NCBI GenBank assembly: GCA_021325365.1
Contig: JAJPHF010000011.1
Coordinates: 1-34,814 of the forward strand
Reading direction: 5' to 3'
Origin: Pseudomonadota bacterium
Lineage (GTDB): Bacteria; Chloroflexota; UBA6077; JAJPHF01
Length of the DNA: 34,814 nt
Part shown: positions 30,581 through 34,814 of the stretch, one piece after another
Position numbering within the stretch: position 1 is the first letter of the stretch
Layout of the letters: each line of letters starts with the position of its first letter
Position numbers and translations under genes: made by a program
Notes under the pieces: model-generated
What the model was told of the DNA's origin: nothing
What the model saw: only the letters and a program-made list of their open reading frames with translations
Databases searched by the model: none

Positions 30581-32815
30581 CTAGCGGTCGCCGCGGGCGG
30601 CGCGGAGGCCGCGGAGGACGGTTTCGGGCCGGATGGGTAGCTCGTGGATGGGGACTCCGGTGGCGTCACGGACGGCGTTGGCGATGGCGGCGGCGCCGGG
30701 GACGAACGGCTCCTCGCCGATGGACTTGCCGCCGAACGGCGCGGGGCCGCCGGGCGCCTCGCAGTGGATCGTGACAAGCTCGGGGATGTCGGCGGCCGTG
30801 GGCAGCTTGTAGTCGCCCAGGTTGGCGGCCACCACGCGCCCCTCGTCCAGGTCGCTGCCCTCGATGAGCGCGCTGCCCACGCCCATCACCACGCCGCCGT
30901 CGATCTGGCCCTGGTGGCCGAGCGGGTTCAGGATCGTGCCGACATCATGGGCGCTGGCGACGCGGCGCACGTGGACCTGTCCCGTCTCGGGATCGACCTC
31001 GACCTCGGCCGCCTGCGCCACGAACGAGACGACCTGCGGCGCTTGGCCGTCGTAGATACCCAGGGCGCGGATCGGCTCGCCTGCCTCGGCCGCCAGCGCG
31101 CCCAGCTCGACCGAGCGACCGTCGAGGTGCGCGGCGCCGTCCGCGAAACGCACCGCCTCGGCTACGCCGCCCAGGCGCGCCGCCGCCAGGTCGGCCAGCA
31201 GCGCGCGCAGGTTGCGGGCCGCCTGGTAGCCGGCCTGCCCCACGACGTGCGTGCCCTTGCTGCCGCCGGTGCCGGGGTCGAGCAGGCCGCGGCTGGTGTC
31301 GGCGGTGGCGACCGTGATGCGCTCGGGGGCCAGGCCTAGCTCCTCGGCCACGAGCTGCTGCACGAGCGTGTAGGTGCCGGTGCCGATGTCGGGCACGCCG
31401 GTCTGGGCGACCACGCGGCCGTCGGCGCCAAGGGTCAGCTCGACGTGGGACTCACCGCCGCCGATGCCCCGCTCGGAGAGCGCCAGGCCGCGGCCGACGT
31501 TCGGCGCCTTCGGCGTGCCCCAGCCGATCGCCTCGGCCGCGCGCTCCAGCACGACGCGCGCCTGGGAGATGCCCTGCCAGCGCGCGGGTACGACCGGCGA
31601 GTCGCCCTCTTGCAAGACGTTCTTCAGGCGGAACTCCAGGGCATCCATGCCGAGCGCGGCGGCCACGAGGTCCATGTGCGCCTCGACGGCGAAGATCACC
31701 TGCGGCTGACCCGGGGCGCGCATGCTGCCGCACGGCACCTGGTTCGTGTAGACCGCCAGGCACTCCAGGCGCGCGTTGGGCACGCGGTAGGTGCCGCCGA
31801 GCTTGAACGCGCCGTTGAGAATGCCGCGCGGCGAGGCGCTGCGGCCGGCGTAGGCGCCGCGGTTGAAGAGCACGCGCCCCTCGCGCGCCACGATCGTGCC
31901 GTCGCGCTTGACGCCGGTCTTGAGGTACACGGTGGAGGGGTGGCGCGGGTTGGCGGCGGTTAGCTCCTCGGCGTAGGTGAGGACCAGGCTGACGGGGCGG
32001 CCGCTGGCGCGCGCCAGGTGGTAGGCGAGCATAGCGTCGTCGGGAGCGCCCTTGCCGCCGAAGTCGCCGCCGATGTGGACGTGATGAACGTCGATGCTCT
32101 CCTCGGGTAGGTCGAGGGCAGCGGACATGTCTTGGCGCGAGCGGAACGGCATCTTGTTCGACATCCACACCTGGGCGGCGCCGTCGCCCGCCAGCGCCAC
32201 GACGGCGGCGTGGGGCTCCAGGTAGCCCTGGTGGAGGAGGCCCGTGTGGAAGGTGTGCTCGATCACGAGGTCGGCGTCGGCGAGGCCGGCCGCCAGGTCG
32301 CCGCGCTCGTGCCGCCAGTAGGCGTGGGCGTTCGGGTGGGCGCCGAGGTCCCACTCGCGGCCAACGTAGCTCGCCACCTCGGGGTGCAGCACGGGCGCGT
32401 CGGGCGCGAGGGCCGCCTCGGCGTCGAAGACGGCCGGCAGCGGCTCGTACTCGACCTGCACGAGCGCCAGCGCCTCCTCGGCCACGTCGGGGTCCTCGGC
32501 GGCGACGGCGACGACGCGCTCGCCGACGTAGCGCACACGGTCGCGAGCGAGCAGCGGCATGTCGCGCAGGCGGATGCCGACGAGCGTGCGCGGCAGGTCG
32601 GCGCCGGTGAGGACGGCATGGACGCCGGGCACGCGGCGCGCGGCGCTCACGTCGAGGTGGACGATGCGCGCGTGCGGGTGGGGGCTGCGCAGGCACTTCG
32701 CCCAGAGCTGTCCGGGGCGCACCACGTCGGCGGCAAAGCGCGCCTGCCCGGTGACTTTCGCCTCGCCCTCGACCCGTCCCAGCGGCCGACCGACCACGCT
32801 TAGCTCCGCGACCAC
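30581..32815 (-). CDS. Xanthine dehydrogenase-family molybdenum hydroxylase, large (molybdopterin-binding) subunit
   Basis: A 744-residue large subunit of the xanthine dehydrogenase/aldehyde oxidase/CO dehydrogenase family, which inserts oxygen from water into C-H bonds of N-heterocycles, aldehydes or similar. It has the N-terminal 'VTGQARFAADV' domain, the cofactor loop 'GGDFGGKG' (249-256), 'CGSMRAPGQPQ' at about 360-370, and 'GKSIGEEPFVPGA', where Glu701 is the expected catalytic glutamate. The signature 'RYVGERVVAVAAEDPDVAEEAL' is typical. The start is GTG at 32815 with AAGGAGG six bases before it. The enzyme normally needs a [2Fe-2S] subunit and often an FAD subunit; neither is in the window, and the downstream side is the antitoxin-like gene. 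Substrate class cannot be chosen. Confidence 0.93.
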   Translation of the reverse strand: MVAELSVVGRPLGRVEGEAKVTGQARFAADVVRPGQLWAKCLRSPHPHARIVHLDVSAARRVPGVHAVLTGADLPRTLVGIRLRDMPLLARDRVRYVGERVVAVAAEDPDVAEEALALVQVEYEPLPAVFDAEAALAPDAPVLHPEVASYVGREWDLGAHPNAHAYWRHERGDLAAGLADADLVIEHTFHTGLLHQGYLEPHAAVVALAGDGAAQVWMSNKMPFRSRQDMSAALDLPEESIDVHHVHIGGDFGGKGAPDDAMLAYHLARASGRPVSLVLTYAEELTAANPRHPSTVYLKTGVKRDGTIVAREGRVLFNRGAYAGRSASPRGILNGAFKLGGTYRVPNARLECLAVYTNQVPCGSMRAPGQPQVIFAVEAHMDLVAAALGMDALEFRLKNVLQEGDSPVVPARWQGISQARVVLERAAEAIGWGTPKAPNVGRGLALSERGIGGGESHVELTLGADGRVVAQTGVPDIGTGTYTLVQQLVAEELGLAPERITVATADTSRGLLDPGTGGSKGTHVVGQAGYQAARNLRALLADLAAARLGGVAEAVRFADGAAHLDGRSVELGALAAEAGEPIRALGIYDGQAPQVVSFVAQAAEVEVDPETGQVHVRRVASAHDVGTILNPLGHQGQIDGGVVMGVGSALIEGSDLDEGRVVAANLGDYKLPTAADIPELVTIHCEAPGGPAPFGGKSIGEEPFVPGAAAIANAVRDATGVPIHELPIRPETVLRGLRAARGDR

Positions 32816-32834
32816 GGTTGCCTCCTTCGACAGC

Positions 32835-33263
32835 TCAGCTCAGCTCGGCGCGAATCGCCGCGGCCCAGGCGCGCACCCGGTCCGCGGCGCCCGCCGGCTG
32901 TTCGGGCAGATAGACGTCCGCGATGGTCATGCGCCACCGCCGCAGGACCGGCCGGCGCTCGGACGGCTTGCGGAGCACGCGCGTCGGGCCGTCGAACTGC
33001 CGGGCCGCGCGCCGCCGTAGCTCGACGGTCGCCACGCCGCGGTCCAGCCGCTCGATGAACGCCGCGCACAGCCCGCCGAGCGCCGCGTCCGTAAACTGCG
33101 CGGGGTGTTGGAGGTTGTACGCCGCCACGGTCAGGAAGTGCTCCGCTCGTAGCTCGGGATCGTCCCCTTCCCAGGCCAGCAGCGCCCCGAGCTGCTCCCA
33201 GCAGCCCAGCCCATCCACCGCTGGCGCGCCGCACTCGGGGCACGGCTCTCGGCTGTCCACCAT
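32835..33263 (-). CDS. DUF5946 family protein
   Basis: A 142-residue protein with the DUF5946 layout: an N-terminal 'CPECGAP' (two cysteines, probable metal site), 'GCWEQLGALLAWEGDDPELRAEH' and the hallmark 'LTVAAYNLQHP' at about 46-56. A conserved 'LRRWRMTIADVYL' follows, with a C-terminal helix. The function of the family is not known. The ATG at 33263 follows GAGGAG; the open frame runs on upstream through the repeat array but that part is not coding. It ends 19 bases before the start of the molybdenum hydroxylase gene on the same strand, so the two may share a transcript. Confidence 0.82.
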   Translation of the reverse strand: MVDSREPCPECGAPAVDGLGCWEQLGALLAWEGDDPELRAEHFLTVAAYNLQHPAQFTDAALGGLCAAFIERLDRGVATVELRRRAARQFDGPTRVLRKPSERRPVLRRWRMTIADVYLPEQPAGAADRVRAWAAAIRAELS

Positions 33264-33414
33264 GCGCTCCTCACCCGCGTCCGCCAGCAGCGTACCGGAG
33301 CGCCAGGGGCGGGTACAACTCGGGCGCTCCGCAGCTAGGCGCTCGGACGAGAGCATAGTGCAGGGCAACTGAAGCAGAGCCGGCTCATTCTCTGCCGCCT
33401 CGCGGCTGCCCGAC

Positions 33415-33637
33415 GCCGGGCGGCAGGGGACGAGCCCCTGCCCTACGACGTGTTCGCTAGATCGGCCGGTATGAGCAGACCCGGCCGGGCGGCAGGGGAC
33501 GAGCCCCTGCCCTACCTCACGCTCGCTGGAAGGGATGGCTATGGTTGCGGCCGGGCGGCAGGGGACGAGCCCCTGCCCCACCCCAGCGGTGGCCTCGCCC
33601 TTGCAATGAGGTGGCAGGGCATGGGTCCCTGCCCTAC
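33415..33637 (+). repeat. Array of four 32-bp hairpin repeats
   Basis: Copies lie at 33415-33446, 33484-33515, 33550-33581 and a degraded one at 33611-33637, with 66-69 bases between the starts of the first three. Each has stem GGCAGGGG/CCCCTGCC, loop ACGAG and ends CCTAC. Spacer sequences between copies are unrelated. The array fills most of the 401-base gap between the DUF5946 gene and the metallo-hydrolase gene, where no gene is seen. One inverted copy lies at 5360-5391. Confidence 0.88.
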
Positions 33638-33664
33638 CAACCGGTCGCAGCATTCCTCGCTGTC

Positions 33665-34528
33665 TCAGTTGCTCTGGCCGCTCTGCTGGCGCGCGACGAT
33701 GCGCTTGTACAGGTTGCTGACATTCATCGCGTTGACGCGGTCGGTCAAGTGGTGGAGGCGCTGGCCGAGCGGGTAGGGATCGGCCGCGGGCGCCGGCTGT
33801 TGCAGGGCTTCTTCCTCGCTGAGGCCGCGGCGCACAAAGTCTTCGACGGCGCCGATCCAGTCCTGCACGACCTGCCGCTGCTCCTGCACGTAGCGGTAGT
33901 CGCAGACCTCGCCGTGGCCGGGGATGATCGCGGCCGTGTCGTACGTCTCGATGGTGCGCAGGGCGTCGAGCCACTCCCACGGGTCGCACTCCTGCAGCCA
34001 CGTCTTGGTGCGCTGGAAGATGTTGTCGCCCGTGATCAGCACGCCCTCCTCGGGCAGGTAAATGGCGGTCTGCGGGGCCGTGTGGCCGGGCAGGTGCGTA
34101 CACTCGATCGTGTGGTTGCCCAGGCGCAGCGTAAGCGCGTCGCCGAAGGTGCGGGTGGGCGGGTTGGGTGGGTAGTCGGGGTGGTTGAAGAGCCACACGC
34201 TGTCCGGGTCGTTCTGTTTCAGCAGGTCCAGCCGCTCGGGCCCGGTCATCTGCGGGATGGATTGCTCGTAGCGCGGCTGGATGCCCGCCTGGCCGATGAC
34301 CTCGACGCCGGGGAAGTAGGCGTTGCCCGAGATGTGATCGATGTGCGGCTCGGTGTTGATGAGGTAGCGGATGGGGCCGTGCTCCTGGAGGCGCTCGCGC
34401 CAGCGCACGGCGTCGATGGGCTGCTGAGGCGTGTCGAACATGACGACGCCCTCGCTGGTGACGAGAAAGCTGGGGTTGCAGCCGGCGAAGTAGCACTCGG
34501 CGTAGACGTTGTCGCTCACACGGCGCAT
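33665..34528 (-). CDS. Metallo-beta-lactamase-fold hydrolase ('cyclase'-type motif variant)
   Basis: A 287-residue metal-dependent hydrolase. The metal motif is 'NTEPHIDH', where the first His of HxHxDH is replaced by Glu, a variant seen in part of this superfamily. The remaining sites are present: 'PGHTAPQ', 'ITGDNIF' and 'PGHGEVCDY'. The C-terminal helical part includes 'LHHLTDRVNAMNVSNLYKR'. The ATG at 34528 is supported by GAGGAGG; the frame continues upstream only through direct repeats. It is distinct from the metallo-hydrolase at 709. It would act on a small ester, lactone or thioester, but nothing narrows this. Confidence 0.9.
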   Translation of the reverse strand: MRRVSDNVYAECYFAGCNPSFLVTSEGVVMFDTPQQPIDAVRWRERLQEHGPIRYLINTEPHIDHISGNAYFPGVEVIGQAGIQPRYEQSIPQMTGPERLDLLKQNDPDSVWLFNHPDYPPNPPTRTFGDALTLRLGNHTIECTHLPGHTAPQTAIYLPEEGVLITGDNIFQRTKTWLQECDPWEWLDALRTIETYDTAAIIPGHGEVCDYRYVQEQRQVVQDWIGAVEDFVRRGLSEEEALQQPAPAADPYPLGQRLHHLTDRVNAMNVSNLYKRIVARQQSGQSN

Positions 34529-34571
34529 GGCGGCCTCCTCTCCGTTCGCGGCTACCTTAGCGCAGCCGCAG

Positions 34572-34682
34572 GTCGCTGTCCAGCTGACGCCCCCGGGGCC
34601 GCGCCGCGGCGGGAGCGACTGGAACGTGCCGTGCGCGGCGAGCACCGTCGCTGTCCAGCTGACGCCCCCGGGGCCGCGCCGC
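34572..34682. repeat. 36-bp direct repeat pair with 39-bp spacer
   Basis: Two identical 36-base copies lie at 34572-34607 and 34647-34682 (period 75), both starting GTCGCTGTCCAGCTGACG and containing CCCCCGGGG. The repeat is in the leader region of the metallo-hydrolase gene. There are only two copies and no cas genes in the window. Confidence 0.85.
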
Positions 34683-34707
34683 ACGACGTGGCGGCGCAGT
34701 AATTTAG

Positions 34708-34814
34708 CCGAGGAACGGTCAAACGATGCTCCTTGACCGGGTGGTTAACTGCTAGGCCGGGCGCGGGTTGGCGCGTGCTGGTCGGGCGCGGAAGGCCGCA
34801 TCGTTTGCCCCGTA
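34708..34814 (-). mobile_element. 107-bp MITE-like element, copy 2 (at window end)
   Basis: The reverse complement of this segment matches 6935-7041. The end at 34709-34728 is identical over 20 bases to the right end of copy 1, and the other end reaches the last base of the window. The terminal inverted repeat is clearer here: CAAACGATGC occurs at both ends in opposite orientation. It may extend beyond the window. Confidence 0.65.

Noticed and set aside
33415..33637. CRISPR array
   Set aside because: The 32-base unit is a tight hairpin that also occurs singly and inverted at 5360, the last copy is degraded, and no cas genes are present; it fits a REP-like element better.
33264..34496. Upstream extension of the DUF5946 frame
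   Set aside because: It reads through the hairpin repeat array and the reverse strand of the metallo-hydrolase gene; the ATG at 33263 has a good ribosome site.
34572..34682. CRISPR array
   Set aside because: Only two repeat units and one 39-base spacer, and no cas genes in the window.
1..34814. tRNA, rRNA, replication origin, known riboswitch
   Set aside because: I looked for cloverleaf ends, rRNA signatures and familiar riboswitch cores and saw none; a covariance-model scan could still find a weak case.

Overview
The window is about 35 kb of very GC-rich bacterial DNA. I estimate roughly 70% GC by eye; I did not compute it. The gene content suggests an uncultured, heterotrophic soil or water bacterium. 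Chloroflexota is my best guess. The reasons are the many lipoprotein solute-binding proteins with Ala/Pro-rich linkers, the CaiB/BaiF CoA-transferases, an amidohydrolase and VOC enzymes, a CYP102-type P450, and abundant short hairpin repeats between genes. No ribosomal or phylogenetic marker gene is present, so an actinobacterial or other high-GC lineage cannot be excluded.

Layout. 1-7.5 kb: a cut-off solute-binding lipoprotein (minus), a metallo-beta-lactamase-fold hydrolase, a complete P450-reductase fusion of the BM3/CYP102 type, a less GC-rich methyltransferase, a repeat-rich gap and a small membrane protein. 7.6-11.8 kb: a CaiB/BaiF CoA-transferase (minus), a crotonase-fold protein and a solute-binding lipoprotein (plus), then a compact minus-strand pair of small genes that may be a toxin and its partner. 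11.9-16.8 kb, all minus: amidohydrolase, solute-binding lipoprotein, and a double-length CaiB/BaiF fusion. 17.1-29.1 kb, all plus: zinc alcohol dehydrogenase, carboxymuconolactone-decarboxylase-like protein, DUF4242 protein, extradiol-dioxygenase-like VOC protein, acyl-CoA-dehydrogenase-fold monooxygenase, MetE-like zinc enzyme, solute-binding lipoprotein, fumarylacetoacetase-family hydrolase and three more solute-binding lipoproteins. 29.2-34.5 kb, all minus: a frameshifted helical protein, an antitoxin-like small protein, the large subunit of a molybdenum hydroxylase, a DUF5946 protein and a second metallo-beta-lactamase-fold hydrolase. Both window ends are incomplete: the left cuts a gene and the right ends inside a repeat element.

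How the genes may work together. The plus-strand block contains the kinds of enzyme needed to hydroxylate an aromatic ring, open it next to two hydroxyls, and hydrolyse the product. CoA-transferases, a crotonase and an amidohydrolase/decarboxylase lie nearby. Seven solute-binding lipoproteins are interspersed, yet no permease or ATPase gene is present. I read the region as an accessory catabolic island for one or several aromatic or other organic acids. That reading is inference; no substrate can be named from sequence alone.

The gaps hold several dispersed repeat families: a 107-bp element with imperfect terminal inverted repeats (two inverted copies), a 52-bp hairpin repeat (three copies, with one compensatory stem change), a 32-bp hairpin repeat (an array of four plus one distant inverted copy), a 52-bp tandem repeat, and a 36-bp direct repeat pair at the right end.
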